Part shown: one piece after another, positions 24,346 to 33,096 of the stretch
How positions within the stretch are numbered: the first letter of the stretch is position 1
How the letters are laid out: every line of letters begins with the position of its first letter
NCBI GenBank assembly: GCA_017437045.1
Contig: JAFSBY010000040.1
Location: forward strand, 157,150-221,149
Origin: Alistipes sp.
GTDB lineage: Bacteria > Bacteroidota > Bacteroidia > Bacteroidales > Rikenellaceae
DNA length: 64,000 bases
Direction of reading: 5' to 3'
Program-made: the position numbers and the translations under genes
The notes under the pieces: model-generated
What the model was told of the DNA's origin: nothing
The model's input: only the letters and a program-made list of their open reading frames with translations
The model's database searches: none

Positions 24346-24872
24346 TGGGTTGGCATCGGGCGGTTCCAGATCAGTTTTGAGGTCGAATAACCCCGCTGTT
24401 GTGCCAATCGCAGGATGTAATTGAGTGTCTGCATGTCGAGGTGTGGCGTACGCGACAGAATCCAAAGATAGTTGGGCGATTTACTGCCGATTAAGGCCCA
24501 CTCGTAGTTCTCATCCAGCTCTAAAATGTTGTAATCGGAGTAGAAGAAGAGGAAAAACGACACCCGCAGCCGACCCGGTTGGTCGGTCAGCTTGGCCTTG
24601 CCACGAGCTACCTTCTCCTTGCCTGTACGGCGGTCGATGCCACGATTGACCACCTCGATCTTCCCGTTGGGAAGCAACGTGTAATCAGTCTCGACCGACT
24701 CTAAATTCCGCTCAAAGGAGTGGTCATAGCGGGCAATCTCATACCAATGGCCCAAAAAACGGTTCAGATCGAGCGTCGGAACGGTCTGACGATCGAGCGT
24801 GGGGGCTGCCGATGCAGATAGTACACAGCTCACGAGCAGCACAACGGTCAAAGTAATCAGGATATATTTCAT
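24342..24872 (-). CDS. Lipocalin family protein (Blc-like)
   Basis: 176 residues. N-terminal signal with a Cys at VSCVLS that could be a lipobox variant, then the lipocalin GxW motif (FLGHWYEIARYDHSFER), a middle NRG and a C-terminal YLWILSRTP block, matching bacterial Blc. Such proteins bind fatty acids or lysophospholipids in the envelope and often respond to membrane stress. It is preceded by dxs on the same strand with a 63-base gap, so it may be read through from dxs. Its 3' end overlaps the radical SAM gene. Confidence 0.9.
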   Translation of the reverse strand: MKYILITLTVVLLVSCVLSASAAPTLDRQTVPTLDLNRFLGHWYEIARYDHSFERNLESVETDYTLLPNGKIEVVNRGIDRRTGKEKVARGKAKLTDQPGRLRVSFFLFFYSDYNILELDENYEWALIGSKSPNYLWILSRTPHLDMQTLNYILRLAQQRGYSTSKLIWNRPMPTH

Positions 24873-24935
24873 AGCGAGCTATCCTCCGCACAGACCGTGC
24901 CATAGCTCACGAAAGGCCTCTTTGACGAGATGGAT

Positions 24936-26807
24936 TTATTGCCGAATAGCCGCCAAGATGGCTGCACTGTCATACCCGCAGGCGGCGTGCAGTTGAGCCG
25001 GTGTGCCGTGTTCTACCCATTGATCGCCAATGCCGAGGCGGATCACCTCGGGGTGTAACCCCTGATCGCTCAAGCAGGCCACGACCGCCTCGCCGACACC
25101 TCCGCGCAAGACCCCATCCTCGACCGTAATAATACGGCGATAGGTGCGCCCTATGGTGGTAATCAGCTCCTGATCGAGCGGTTTGGCAAAGCGCAGGTCG
25201 TAGTGAGCCACTTCGATACCCTCGGTAGCAGCCTGCTCAATGGCCTTGATCGCCGCTTGGGCGGTTGTTCCCAACGTCAGCACGGCAATTTCGCTGCCGG
25301 CACGCAACATCCGTCCCCGACCCTCCGGCAACAGCTCGAAAGGCTCATTTTCCCAAGCCACACCGGCACCTTCGCCGCGCGGATAGCGGATCATCCAGGG
25401 CGTGCCGCTTTGCAGGGCAGTGTACATCATGTTGCGCAATTCGCGCTCGTTGGCCGGAGCTGCAATTGTCAGCGAGGGAACGGCTCCATAGGAGGCCAAA
25501 TCGAACACACCGTGGTGTGTGACACCATCTTCGCCCACCAGACCGCTCCGATCGAGGCAGAAGACTACCGGTAGATTTTGAATCGCCACGTCGTGGATCA
25601 CGTTGTCGTAGGCGCGTTGCATAAAGGTCGAATAGATGGCACAGAAGGGCACTTTCCCTCCGGCGGCCAATCCGGCTGCAAAGGTCACGGCGTGCCCCTC
25701 GGCAATGCCGACATCGAAGGTGCGCTCGGGCATCTGTTCCATCATGCGGGTCATGCCGCATCCTGAAGGCATGGCGGCCGTAATGCCGACTACGCGCTCG
25801 TCTTGTTGTGCCAGATCAACGAGCGTCTGTCCGAAGACATCTTGGTAGCGAGCCACCTTTTTGGGCGAGCTGGCGCGTTGACCGGTCTCGACCTCGAAAC
25901 GGCCCGGCGCATGCCAGGTGGTGGGGTCCTGCTCGGCCGGTGCATAGCCCTTGCCCTTGCGGGTCATGACATGGAGCAGCTTGGGCCCCGGAATGTCGCG
26001 CAGCGCACGCAGTGTGCGCACCAACTCGGTGAGATTATGGCCGTCAATCGGGCCAAAATAGCGAAAATTCAGACTCTCGAACAGATTGCTCTGGTGCAAC
26101 AACACCTGTTTGATGGCGTTGCCCGTTTTTTGGCAGAGACGCAACAGGCGCGGCGTATGGGAGAGCAGATTCCATAGGCGTCGCTTGAAGCGGTTGTATC
26201 GTTTCGAGGAGGTGATCTTCACCAGATAACTCTTCAGGGCGCCGGTGGCCTGGTCGATGGCCATGTTGTTGTCGTTGAGGATCACCAGCAGATCGCTCTT
26301 GCGATCGGCTCCGGCATTATTCAAGCCCTCGAACGACAGGCCTCCGGTCATCGAGCCGTCCCCGATGATGGCCACAATCTTCTCGTCCCGACCCGCCAAT
26401 TCGGCCGCCTTTGCCATGCCGAAAGCTGCTGATATCGAGACCGATGCGTGACCTCCGCCAAAGGCATCGTATTCGCTTTCGCTCATGCGCGGGAAGCCGC
26501 TGATGCCGCCCACCTTGCGTTGCGAAAGGAAGGCTTCGCGTCGCCCCGTGATCACCTTGTGGGCATAGGTTTGGTGGCCCACATCCCACACCAATTTATC
26601 CTTGGGTGTGTCGTACACATAGTGCAACGCAGCCGTCAGCTCAATGGCTCCGAGGCTCGATCCGAGGTGTCCCGGATTGTCCGAACAGCAGGCAATGATG
26701 TATTGACGCAGCTCGTCGCAGTAGAGACGCAACTCTGCCTCCGAGAGTGCTTTGAGCTCCTTCGGAGAGTTGATCTTTTCCAAATATTTTTGCTGCTGTT
26801 GGCTCAT
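24936..26807 (-). CDS. dxs: 1-deoxy-D-xylulose-5-phosphate synthase
   Basis: 623 residues from the ATG at 26807, the normal size. Thiamine diphosphate and substrate motifs are intact: HQTYAHKVITGR, GGGHASVSISAAFG, IIGDGSMTGGLSFEGLNNAG, GPIDGHN, and the transketolase-like half with GIAEGHAVTFAAGLA and DRSGLVGEDGVTHHG. First step of the non-mevalonate isoprenoid pathway: pyruvate plus glyceraldehyde-3-phosphate to DXP, in the cytoplasm. The -7 box TATCTTTG (26822-26815) ends only seven bases before this ATG. It is divergent from pyrH. Confidence 0.97.
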   Translation of the reverse strand: MSQQQQKYLEKINSPKELKALSEAELRLYCDELRQYIIACCSDNPGHLGSSLGAIELTAALHYVYDTPKDKLVWDVGHQTYAHKVITGRREAFLSQRKVGGISGFPRMSESEYDAFGGGHASVSISAAFGMAKAAELAGRDEKIVAIIGDGSMTGGLSFEGLNNAGADRKSDLLVILNDNNMAIDQATGALKSYLVKITSSKRYNRFKRRLWNLLSHTPRLLRLCQKTGNAIKQVLLHQSNLFESLNFRYFGPIDGHNLTELVRTLRALRDIPGPKLLHVMTRKGKGYAPAEQDPTTWHAPGRFEVETGQRASSPKKVARYQDVFGQTLVDLAQQDERVVGITAAMPSGCGMTRMMEQMPERTFDVGIAEGHAVTFAAGLAAGGKVPFCAIYSTFMQRAYDNVIHDVAIQNLPVVFCLDRSGLVGEDGVTHHGVFDLASYGAVPSLTIAAPANERELRNMMYTALQSGTPWMIRYPRGEGAGVAWENEPFELLPEGRGRMLRAGSEIAVLTLGTTAQAAIKAIEQAATEGIEVAHYDLRFAKPLDQELITTIGRTYRRIITVEDGVLRGGVGEAVVACLSDQGLHPEVIRLGIGDQWVEHGTPAQLHAACGYDSAAILAAIRQ

Positions 26808-26814
26808 AATTGCA

Positions 26815-26863
26815 CAAAGATACATATTTATGTGTGTTTTTTCAAAGAATTTTGCTATCTTCG
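26815..26863. promoter_or_regulatory. Divergent promoters of dxs and pyrH
   Basis: dxs: TATCTTTG on the minus strand at 26822-26815. pyrH: TATCTTCG on the plus strand at 26856-26863, leaving a 33-base leader before the ATG at 26897. Confidence 0.6.
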
Positions 26864-26896
26864 CGTAACGAAGCAACGAATCCAACTTTTTGAACG

Positions 26897-27604
26897 ATGA
26901 AATACAATCGCATATTACTTAAATTGAGCGGCGAATCGCTCCAGGGGGCACAAAAGTATGGCATCGACCCCGCGATGCTCCAATCCTATGCCGAGCAGAT
27001 CAAGACGGTGGCCGAGGCCGGTGTGCAGGTCGGTATCGTGATCGGTGGCGGCAATATTTTCCGTGGCATGAGCGGCGCCAAACGCGGTTTTGATCGCGTC
27101 AAGGGCGACCAGATGGGCATGCTCGCGACGATCATCAATTCGCTGGCTCTGCAGTCGGCCTTGGAGGATAATGGCGTGAAGGCCAAGGTCCTCACCTCGA
27201 TCCGCATGGAGCCGATCGGCGAATATTTCTCCAAGGCGCGCGCCATCGAATACCTCGAGCAGGGTTATGTGGTCATCATTGGTGGCGGCACGTCGAATCC
27301 CTACTTTACGACCGATACGGCATCGGCTTTGCGTGGTATCGAGATCGAGGCCGAGGTGATGCTCAAGGGTACGCGCGTCGATGGTGTCTATACAGCCGAT
27401 CCGGAGAAGGACCCCACGGCGGTGAAGTTCGACGAGATTACCTTTGACGAGGTGATTGATCGCCGCCTGAAGGTGATGGATCAAACCGCCTTTACCCTGT
27501 GTCGCGAAAATAAATTAGAGATTATCGTCTTCGATATGGATACACCGGGCAACCTCGAGAAGGTGCTTTCGGGCGAGACGGTAGGCACACTTGTAAAACT
27601 TTAA
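26897..27604 (+). CDS. pyrH: UMP kinase
   Basis: 235 residues, hexameric bacterial UMP kinase of the amino-acid kinase fold. Visible motifs: LLKLSGESL, VIGGGNIFRG, GDQMGMLATIINSLAL, IIGGGTSNPYFTTDTA and VDGVYTADPEKDP. It makes UDP from UMP and ATP for pyrimidine nucleotides. It begins a small operon with the thioredoxin-like gene (4-base gap) and frr; pyrH and frr are neighbours in many bacteria, here separated by tlpA. Confidence 0.97.
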   Translation: MKYNRILLKLSGESLQGAQKYGIDPAMLQSYAEQIKTVAEAGVQVGIVIGGGNIFRGMSGAKRGFDRVKGDQMGMLATIINSLALQSALEDNGVKAKVLTSIRMEPIGEYFSKARAIEYLEQGYVVIIGGGTSNPYFTTDTASALRGIEIEAEVMLKGTRVDGVYTADPEKDPTAVKFDEITFDEVIDRRLKVMDQTAFTLCRENKLEIIVFDMDTPGNLEKVLSGETVGTLVKL

Positions 27605-27608
27605 TAGT

Positions 27609-28241
27609 ATGGCTATTCAAACACGTAAAAAGCGCAAGAGCGCGCTTCAGTTATGGATCATGTTGGCCCTCATCATTGCCATCTTGGTCGTCTTGGCACT
27701 TCCCTTTGGCGAGCAGAACGAGCCGGCTCAAGAGCAGGCTACCGAGCAAACCGAGGAGCCGACAGATGTCTATGCCGCCACGACGCTGGTCAAGGAGGGC
27801 ATGGAGGCACCTGATTTCACGGTGCAGATGTTCGATGGGAGACAGATCACCCTCAGCAACGAGCGTGGCAAGGTTGTGTTGGTCAATTTTTGGGCTACCT
27901 GGTGCCCTCCTTGCCGCGAGGAACTTACGCGTGTCGGGAGCGATCTGATCGAGCGTTTCAAGGGACAGAACTTCCTCTTCCTCCCCATCTCGCGTGGTGA
28001 GGAGCGTGAGGCCGTAGCCGATTTCCGTACGCAGATGGGCTACACCTTCCCGATGGGTCTGGACCCCGAACGGAAGATCTACGATCTGTATGCCTCAAAT
28101 TACATTCCGCGCAACTTCTTGATCAACGAGGAGGGTAAGGTGGTCATGACCTCGATCGGCTATACGGCCGAGGAGTTTGACGCGCTGATTGCCAAGATCG
28201 AGTCGCTGCTGCAGGCACAACAAGAAGTCAATAAACAATAA
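27609..28241 (+). CDS. TlpA-like membrane-anchored thioredoxin
   Basis: 210 residues. N-terminal hydrophobic anchor (about 15-32, LWIMLALIIAILVVLALPF), an acidic Glu/Gln linker, and a thioredoxin-fold domain with the redox motif WATWCPPCREEL. The fold with the cis-Pro region (YIPRNFLINEEGKV) matches TlpA/ResA reductases, which face the periplasm and keep cytochrome or other exported Cys proteins reduced. Wedged between pyrH and frr with a 4-base gap to pyrH; function in this operon is not clear. Confidence 0.9.
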   Translation: MAIQTRKKRKSALQLWIMLALIIAILVVLALPFGEQNEPAQEQATEQTEEPTDVYAATTLVKEGMEAPDFTVQMFDGRQITLSNERGKVVLVNFWATWCPPCREELTRVGSDLIERFKGQNFLFLPISRGEEREAVADFRTQMGYTFPMGLDPERKIYDLYASNYIPRNFLINEEGKVVMTSIGYTAEEFDALIAKIESLLQAQQEVNKQ

Positions 28242-28254
28242 AAACAAGAGAACT

Positions 28255-28812
28255 ATGGATACCAAAACGATTCTTAATGATGCCTCTGTTCGCATGCAGA
28301 AGGCTGTGGACCACCTCGAGGAGGAGCTGCTCAACATTCGCGCTGGCAAGGCTTCGGTCAATGTGCTCAATGGTGTGATGGTCGACTATTATGGCTCGCA
28401 GGTACCCGTTTCGGGAGCTGCATCGGTGACCGTACCCGATGCCAAGACGGTGCTCATTCAGCCGTGGGATAAGAATTTGATTCGTGTGATCGAGAAGGCG
28501 ATCATCGACTCGAACATCGGTCTGACCCCCTCGAACAACGGTGAGCAGATTCGTCTGACGATGCCGCCGCTGACCGAGGAGCGTCGTAAGGAGCTGGTGA
28601 AGCGTTCGCGAGGCGAGGCCGAGACGGCACGTGTCAGCCTGCGCAATGCCCGTCGTGATGCTATCGAGGCCTTCAAGAAGGCACAGAAGGAGGGTATGCC
28701 CGAGGATGAGGCAAAGGATGGCGAGACGCAGGTGCAGAAGCTCCTGGATAAATTCTCGAAGCAGCTCGATGAGGTGCTGGCCAAGAAGGAGAAGGAGATC
28801 ATGACCGTATAG
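28255..28812 (+). CDS. frr: Ribosome recycling factor
   Basis: 185 residues from the ATG at 28255. Family features: MQKAVDHLEEELLNIRAGKASV at the start of the first long helix, the small alpha/beta domain (GSQVPVSGAASV, VLIQPWDK), the conserved LTPSNNGEQIRLTMPPLTEERRKEL spread over the hinge and the Arg/Lys-rich last helix. With EF-G it splits ribosomes after termination. Followed by a terminator shared with the convergent nfnB gene. Confidence 0.97.
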   Translation: MDTKTILNDASVRMQKAVDHLEEELLNIRAGKASVNVLNGVMVDYYGSQVPVSGAASVTVPDAKTVLIQPWDKNLIRVIEKAIIDSNIGLTPSNNGEQIRLTMPPLTEERRKELVKRSRGEAETARVSLRNARRDAIEAFKKAQKEGMPEDEAKDGETQVQKLLDKFSKQLDEVLAKKEKEIMTV

Positions 28813-28837
28813 TGTACGGTGCTTCCTGCAAAAAAAA

Positions 28838-28865
28838 GGGCTGTTCAACATCGGTTGAACAGCCC
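28838..28865. terminator. Bidirectional terminator between frr and nfnB
   Basis: Perfect 12-base stem GGGCTGTTCAAC / GTTGAACAGCCC, loop ATCG, flanked by A7 and T5 so it works for both convergent genes. Confidence 0.9.
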
Positions 28866-28891
28866 CTTTTTGTAGGCAGATCGCCCGAGCC

Positions 28892-30283
28892 TTACGCTTT
28901 GCTCTTCAGATAGGCGTCGATGGCTTTGGCAGCCTTGCGTCCTGCCCCCATGGCCAGAATAACTGTAGCGGCACCCGTCACGGCATCACCACCGGCAAAG
29001 ACCCCCTCACGGGTGGTTTGTCCCTGCTCGTCAGCCGTGATGCAACCACGACGGTTGGTCTCCAAACCGGCCGTAGTCGAGGCAATCAGCGGATTGGGCG
29101 AGGTGCCTAACGCCATGATGACCACATCGGCCTCGATCTCAAACTCCGAACCGGCCTTGACCACGGGCGAACGACGTCCGCTCTCGTCCGGCTCACCCAG
29201 CTCCATCTCCACACAACGGATGCCGGCGACCCAGCCCTGCTCATTGCCCAAGATAGCCACCGGGTTGGTCAGCATGCGGAATTCGATGCCCTCCTCTTTG
29301 GCATGATGTACCTCCTCGACACGTGCCGGAAGCTCCTTCTCGCTACGACGATAGACGATCGTAGCCTCAGCGCCCAAGCGTTTCGCCGTGCGCACGGCAT
29401 CCATGGCTACGTTGCCACCGCCCACGACGACGACGCGCTTGCCGACATAGATCGGCGTATCGTAATTTGCATCATAGGCGTGCATCAGATTGGCGCGCGT
29501 CAGGAACTCGTTGGCCGAGACCACACCATTGAGGTTTTCGCCCTCGATCCCCATAAAACGGGGCAGACCGGCGCCCGAACCGACAAAGACCGCCTCGAAA
29601 CCCTCCTCGTCGAGCAGGGAGTCGATCGTTACGGTACGACCAACGATCACGTTGGTCTCAAATTTTACGCCCAGACGCTCCACGTTGCCAATCTCACGAG
29701 CCACGATGCGCTCTTTGGGCAGACGGAACTCCGGAATACCATAGACCAGCACGCCTCCCACCTGATGCAGTGCCTCGAAGATCGTCACCTCGTAGCCCCA
29801 TTTTGCCAAATCGCTGGCGCAGGCTAAACCGGCCGGGCCACTACCGATAACCGCCACCTTGTGTCCGTTGCGCGGCGTCGTGGCAGCAGCCTCTGCAGTC
29901 GGATTCTCCAACTTCCAATCGCCGATGAATCGCTCGATCTTGCCGATGGCCACCGGCTCACCCTTAATACCCAGGATGCAAGCCCCCTCGCATTGGCTCT
30001 CTTGCGGACAGACGCGGCCGCAGATCGACGGCAGCGAGCTGTCGGCGGCAATCACTTCAGCAGCCAAAGGCAGATCCCCGGCATGCAGGGCCGCAATGAA
30101 ACGCGGAATCTGCAAACCTACCGGGCAGGCGGCTACACAACGTGGATTTTTACAATCGAGGCAACGCGACGCCTCTAACCGAGCCTCCTCGAGATTATAG
30201 CCATAGCAGACCTCCTCAAAATTGGTAGCACGAATGGCCGGATCTTGCTCGCGCACCGGCACGCGCGGTATCTTATTTGCCAT
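28892..30283 (-). CDS. nfnB: NfnB / GltD-like NADPH oxidoreductase subunit
   Basis: 463 residues. N-terminal double iron-sulfur part (CLDCKNPRCVAACPV and CGRVCPQESQCEGAC), FAD-binding VIGSGPAGLACASDLA, and NADP-binding VVVVGGGNVAMDAVRTAK, the order of GltD-like proteins (homotetrameric glutamate synthase annotation). The neighbour 10 bases upstream on the same strand is an NfnA-like partner, so the pair more likely forms NADH-dependent reduced ferredoxin:NADP+ oxidoreductase (NfnAB), which uses electron bifurcation in anaerobes. No large GltB subunit is near, supporting this reading over glutamate synthase. Confidence 0.85.
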   Translation of the reverse strand: MANKIPRVPVREQDPAIRATNFEEVCYGYNLEEARLEASRCLDCKNPRCVAACPVGLQIPRFIAALHAGDLPLAAEVIAADSSLPSICGRVCPQESQCEGACILGIKGEPVAIGKIERFIGDWKLENPTAEAAATTPRNGHKVAVIGSGPAGLACASDLAKWGYEVTIFEALHQVGGVLVYGIPEFRLPKERIVAREIGNVERLGVKFETNVIVGRTVTIDSLLDEEGFEAVFVGSGAGLPRFMGIEGENLNGVVSANEFLTRANLMHAYDANYDTPIYVGKRVVVVGGGNVAMDAVRTAKRLGAEATIVYRRSEKELPARVEEVHHAKEEGIEFRMLTNPVAILGNEQGWVAGIRCVEMELGEPDESGRRSPVVKAGSEFEIEADVVIMALGTSPNPLIASTTAGLETNRRGCITADEQGQTTREGVFAGGDAVTGAATVILAMGAGRKAAKAIDAYLKSKA

Positions 30284-30293
30284 AACTCTCTCG

Positions 30294-31175
30294 CTATTTA
30301 TCCAAACCGATTCTACATTTGTGTCCCGCCTCGCGCTCGGCCTCTATGGCGGCGGCGCGCTGCTCCTGGCTACGATACATGCCTTGGCGACGCATCGCCT
30401 CGTCGAAATCAACCTTGTGAGCATCGAACTCAGGGCCCTCAACACACGTAAAGCGCGTCTTCCCATCGACCGTGACGCGGCAAGCACCACACATACCCGT
30501 TCCATCGACCATCAGAGCGTTGAGTGAAACGGTCGTCTTGAGTGCATATTTCAAGGTGGTCAGCGCGACAAACTTCATCATGATCATCGGACCGATGGCC
30601 ACACACTCGTCGTAGTGGTTGCCCGCAGTGATCAACTCCTCGAGCTTGGCCGTCACGAGCCCCTTGGAGCCGGCCGAACCATCGTCGGTCGTGATATGGA
30701 GCGTATTGCAGACGCGTGCCATCTCCTCGGTGTAGATCAGCATATCGCGGTTTTTGGCACCGATGATCACATCGACAGCCACGCCGTGCTCGTGCAGCCA
30801 CTTCACCTGCGGATAGACCGGAGCTGTGCCAACGCCACCGCCAATAAAGACGAAGCGACGCTTTTGGAGCTCCTCGATCGGCTCGTGTACGAACTCCGAC
30901 GGGCGACCCAGCGGACCGGCAAAATCCGACAGATACTCCCCGGCCTCGAGTGCGCAGATCTTGCGCGTCGAGACGCCCAACGTTTGGATGACGATGGTGA
31001 CGCTGCCCTCGTTCGGGTCAAAATCCGCAATCGTCAAGGGCACACGTTCGCCCGTGGCATCGGCGCGCACGATGACAAACTGCCCGGGCAGTGCCGCGTG
31101 TGCTACGCGCGGTGCCTCGATTCGCATGGCGTAGATATTCTCAGCCAACAGTTTCTTCTCAAGAATCTTATACAT
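30294..31175 (-). CDS. nfnA: NfnA-like ferredoxin-NADP reductase subunit
   Basis: 293 residues from the ATG at 31175. A flavin-binding beta-barrel (LPGQFVIVRAD, RVPLTIADFDP), an NAD-binding domain (FIGGGVGTAPVYPQ) and a C-terminal [2Fe-2S] site with Asp/Cys ligands (DGTGMCGACRV, FTCVEGPEFD) match the sulfide/dihydroorotate dehydrogenase-like family that forms NfnA. Partner of the gene 10 bases downstream. Cytoplasmic; links NADH, NADPH and ferredoxin pools. Confidence 0.85.
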   Translation of the reverse strand: MYKILEKKLLAENIYAMRIEAPRVAHAALPGQFVIVRADATGERVPLTIADFDPNEGSVTIVIQTLGVSTRKICALEAGEYLSDFAGPLGRPSEFVHEPIEELQKRRFVFIGGGVGTAPVYPQVKWLHEHGVAVDVIIGAKNRDMLIYTEEMARVCNTLHITTDDGSAGSKGLVTAKLEELITAGNHYDECVAIGPMIMMKFVALTTLKYALKTTVSLNALMVDGTGMCGACRVTVDGKTRFTCVEGPEFDAHKVDFDEAMRRQGMYRSQEQRAAAIEAEREAGHKCRIGLDK

Positions 31176-31226
31176 CTTTCTATCTTCTATTCGGGGCTTC
31201 CTCAAAACGCTATTCGGTGCCCCTGT

Positions 31227-32294
31227 TTATCCTTCAATAGTTGCCATGATACGCACACGTCGCATCGGGCGATCCGGCTCGTTGGTGATCAGCGTGAGCC
31301 ACTCGGTCATAAACCCATAATCGGCCTTCGACGGGTCGAGGAGAACCTGACAGGTGACCTCGGCACCGGGTGCGATCTGCAGATCGGGCTGCAGGTCGGT
31401 CGATAGCGGCTCCTCGCACGAAACGGCTCGGATGATCAACTCACTTTTTCCGCTATTGCGGATGGTGAGCTGCTTTTTCACCGGAGCGGATTGCTGTTTT
31501 ACCGCGCCAAATTTAAGCATATTTTCGCTCAATTCCATCTTCGGAGGCGACTCTTTGATCGTTTTTGTGGGCCGATCGACTCCGATACCGTGCGTAACGA
31601 CCACCTTTTCGCTCATCCGGCCATTGATTTTGAGGCGCAAAGCATCGCGGATGGTCCCATAACGAGGCGTTGTAGCCGGCACCTCATAGCAGAAGTTGAT
31701 GGCCGCTTGCTCGCCCGGAGCCAATTGCTGGGGGTATTCCACCGCCAACAGACCACTCTCGACCGAGGGAATTAACTCGAGGGTGATCGGTTGCTCGGAG
31801 CTGTTGATCATCGAGATGGCCGAGCGAATCGACGTTCCTATATATATATAAGTAAAGGTTTGCATCGTGGAGGCCAACCGCAGCCCATCCCCGGCCTCGA
31901 TCGGATATCGCTCTTCGATCGAACGCTCGCGGGGTGTCACCTCGCCCCGAATCGTCAGTGTCGCCAACCGTTCGCGCGAAGGACCGTAGAGGTAGAGTTT
32001 GCGATCGAAACTTCCGGGACGCCCATAAGGGTCGTAGGTCACCGTGATGAGGCTCTGCTCACCCGGTCGAATCGGTTTGCGTGAAAATTCGGGAACGGTA
32101 CATCCGCAGCTGGTCACCACATCGAGAATCACAATCGGTTTGTCGCCCACATTGACCCCCACAAAGCTGCAAGTTTGCTTTCCGCCCTCTTCGGTGAGCG
32201 TTCCGAAGTCGTAATCGGCTTTTTCAAAACGAAGTTGCGCAAATAGTGAATTTGCCGATAAGACGATGATTAACAATATGATAAGCCGTTTCAT
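31227..32294 (-). CDS. DUF1573 family exported protein
   Basis: 355 residues from the ATG at 32294 with a signal peptide (MKRLIILLIIVLSANSLFAQ). Two Ig-like DUF1573 units, the first with the hallmark DYDFGTLTEEGGK...CSF, SCGCTVPEF and PIRPGEQSLITVTYDP. The second unit is in the C-terminal third (NMLKFGAVKQQ, KQLTIRNSGKSEL). Common in Bacteroidetes, function unknown, periplasmic or surface-exposed. It precedes nfnAB by 51 bases on the same strand; this neighbourhood is probably incidental. Confidence 0.85.
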   Translation of the reverse strand: MKRLIILLIIVLSANSLFAQLRFEKADYDFGTLTEEGGKQTCSFVGVNVGDKPIVILDVVTSCGCTVPEFSRKPIRPGEQSLITVTYDPYGRPGSFDRKLYLYGPSRERLATLTIRGEVTPRERSIEERYPIEAGDGLRLASTMQTFTYIYIGTSIRSAISMINSSEQPITLELIPSVESGLLAVEYPQQLAPGEQAAINFCYEVPATTPRYGTIRDALRLKINGRMSEKVVVTHGIGVDRPTKTIKESPPKMELSENMLKFGAVKQQSAPVKKQLTIRNSGKSELIIRAVSCEEPLSTDLQPDLQIAPGAEVTCQVLLDPSKADYGFMTEWLTLITNEPDRPMRRVRIMATIEG

Positions 32295-32322
32295 GGTCGT
32301 TTTTTTGAACAAGAGAACATTG

Positions 32323-32330
32323 CAAAGTTA
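32323..32330 (-). promoter_or_regulatory. -7 box of the DUF1573 gene
   Basis: TAACTTTG on the minus strand, 28 bases before the ATG at 32294, with a T-rich upstream stretch in place of a clear TTTG. Confidence 0.5.
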
Positions 32331-32359
32331 CATTTTTTGTAAAAAAATCGTGCATTTTT

Positions 32360-32390
32360 TTTGCGAGAAACAAAAATTGCCGTATATTTG
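32360..32390 (+). promoter_or_regulatory. Promoter of tRNA-Asn
   Basis: TTTG (32360-32363), 19 bases, TATATTTG (32383-32390), 32 bases before the tRNA. Confidence 0.7.
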
Positions 32391-32422
32391 CAGTCGCAAA
32401 ACGGGTTAAGCCGGTTGTGAAT

Positions 32423-32496
32423 GCCTGAATAGCTCAGTTGGTTAGAGCACATGACTGTTAATCATGGGGTCCTAGGTTCAAGTCCTTGTTCAGGCG
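32423..32496 (+). tRNA. tRNA-Asn (GUU)
   Basis: 74 bases, no encoded CCA. Acceptor GCCTGAA/TTCAGGC, D stem GCTC/GAGC, anticodon stem CATGA/TCATG with loop CTGTTAA (GUU). The T stem has one T-T mismatch (CTAGG/CCTTG). Confidence 0.93.
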
Positions 32497-32611
32497 CAGA
32501 TGCGCGAGGGTTGCGTAAGGTTCTTTACAAAGTGCAAAGGTGTCGGTACGGGAAAAGATGCCGTGCGAACGGAACGCCAAATGGAGGGTGATGAAAAAAG
32601 TTGCCAAAAAA

Positions 32612-32642
32612 TTTGGAGTTTGTGAAAAAAGAGTTACCTTTG
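32612..32642 (+). promoter_or_regulatory. Promoter of tRNA-Val
   Basis: TTTG (32612-32615), 19 bases, TACCTTTG (32635-32642), 20 bases before the tRNA. A perfect consensus match that separates tRNA-Val from tRNA-Asn. Confidence 0.8.
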
Positions 32643-32662
32643 CAGTCCCAAGCCATTTTTAA

Positions 32663-32737
32663 GGGAGCTTAGCTCAGCTGGTTCAGAGCGTCTGCCTTAC
32701 AAGCAGAGGGTCGGGGGTTCGAATCCCTCAGCTCCCA
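32663..32737 (+). tRNA. tRNA-Val (UAC)
   Basis: 75 bases, no encoded full CCA. Acceptor GGGAGCT/AGCTCCC, anticodon stem TCTGC/GCAGA with loop CTTACAA (UAC). Its last 20 bases recur 228 bases downstream. Confidence 0.95.
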
Positions 32738-33039
32738 CAAACGAAACGAAAGCAGTCAGATTGACTGCTTTTTTTTGTTTTGGTCGGGTTTGCAAGCAAG
32801 CTTTCACCCGCCCACAACAAAAACCCTCGGCAACAAGTTGCCGCCGTTCGTTTCTATGTGTCCACAAAGCGAGTTCGGAACCAGGAAGGGGGTTGCGCAA
32901 GCAAAGGTGTTTTATTTTCAATGGTGATTGCGCGAGTGCTTCGCACTTCGAATCCCTCAGCTCCCACAAACGAAACGAAAGCAGTCAAATTGACTGCTTT
33001 TTTTTGTTTTGGTCGGGTTTGCAAGCAAGCTTTCACCCG
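32718..33039. repeat. Direct repeat of the tRNA-Val 3' end and its terminator
   Basis: 32718-32810 (93 bases) and 32946-33039 (94 bases) are almost identical, differing by one substitution and one T in the run. Each holds the last 20 bases of tRNA-Val, the hairpin AAAGCAGTCA / TGACTGCTTT with T8 or T9 (32749-32771 and 32977-33000), and a following GC-rich tail. The unit between them (32811-32945) has no gene. Confidence 0.9.
32749..32778 (+). terminator. Terminator of tRNA-Val
   Basis: Perfect 10-base stem AAAGCAGTCA / TGACTGCTTT with GAT loop and a run of eight T. A second copy is at 32977-33005. Confidence 0.9.
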
Positions 33040-33096
33040 ACCACACCTCCTCCCGCTATTCCCAGCCTCCTCATCAAACAAGCCGTTTTGCCATGC

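Noticed and set aside
28892-30283. Glutamate synthase small subunit (gltD) as the primary name
   Set aside because: No large subunit is near and the immediate partner is an NfnA-like protein, so NfnB is the better reading, although the protein family is the same.
32811-32945. Sequence between the two tRNA-Val repeats as a small gene or attachment core
   Set aside because: Frames of 60-90 codons cross it, but all include repeat or tRNA sequence. No integrase or cargo is present, so I describe only the repeat.
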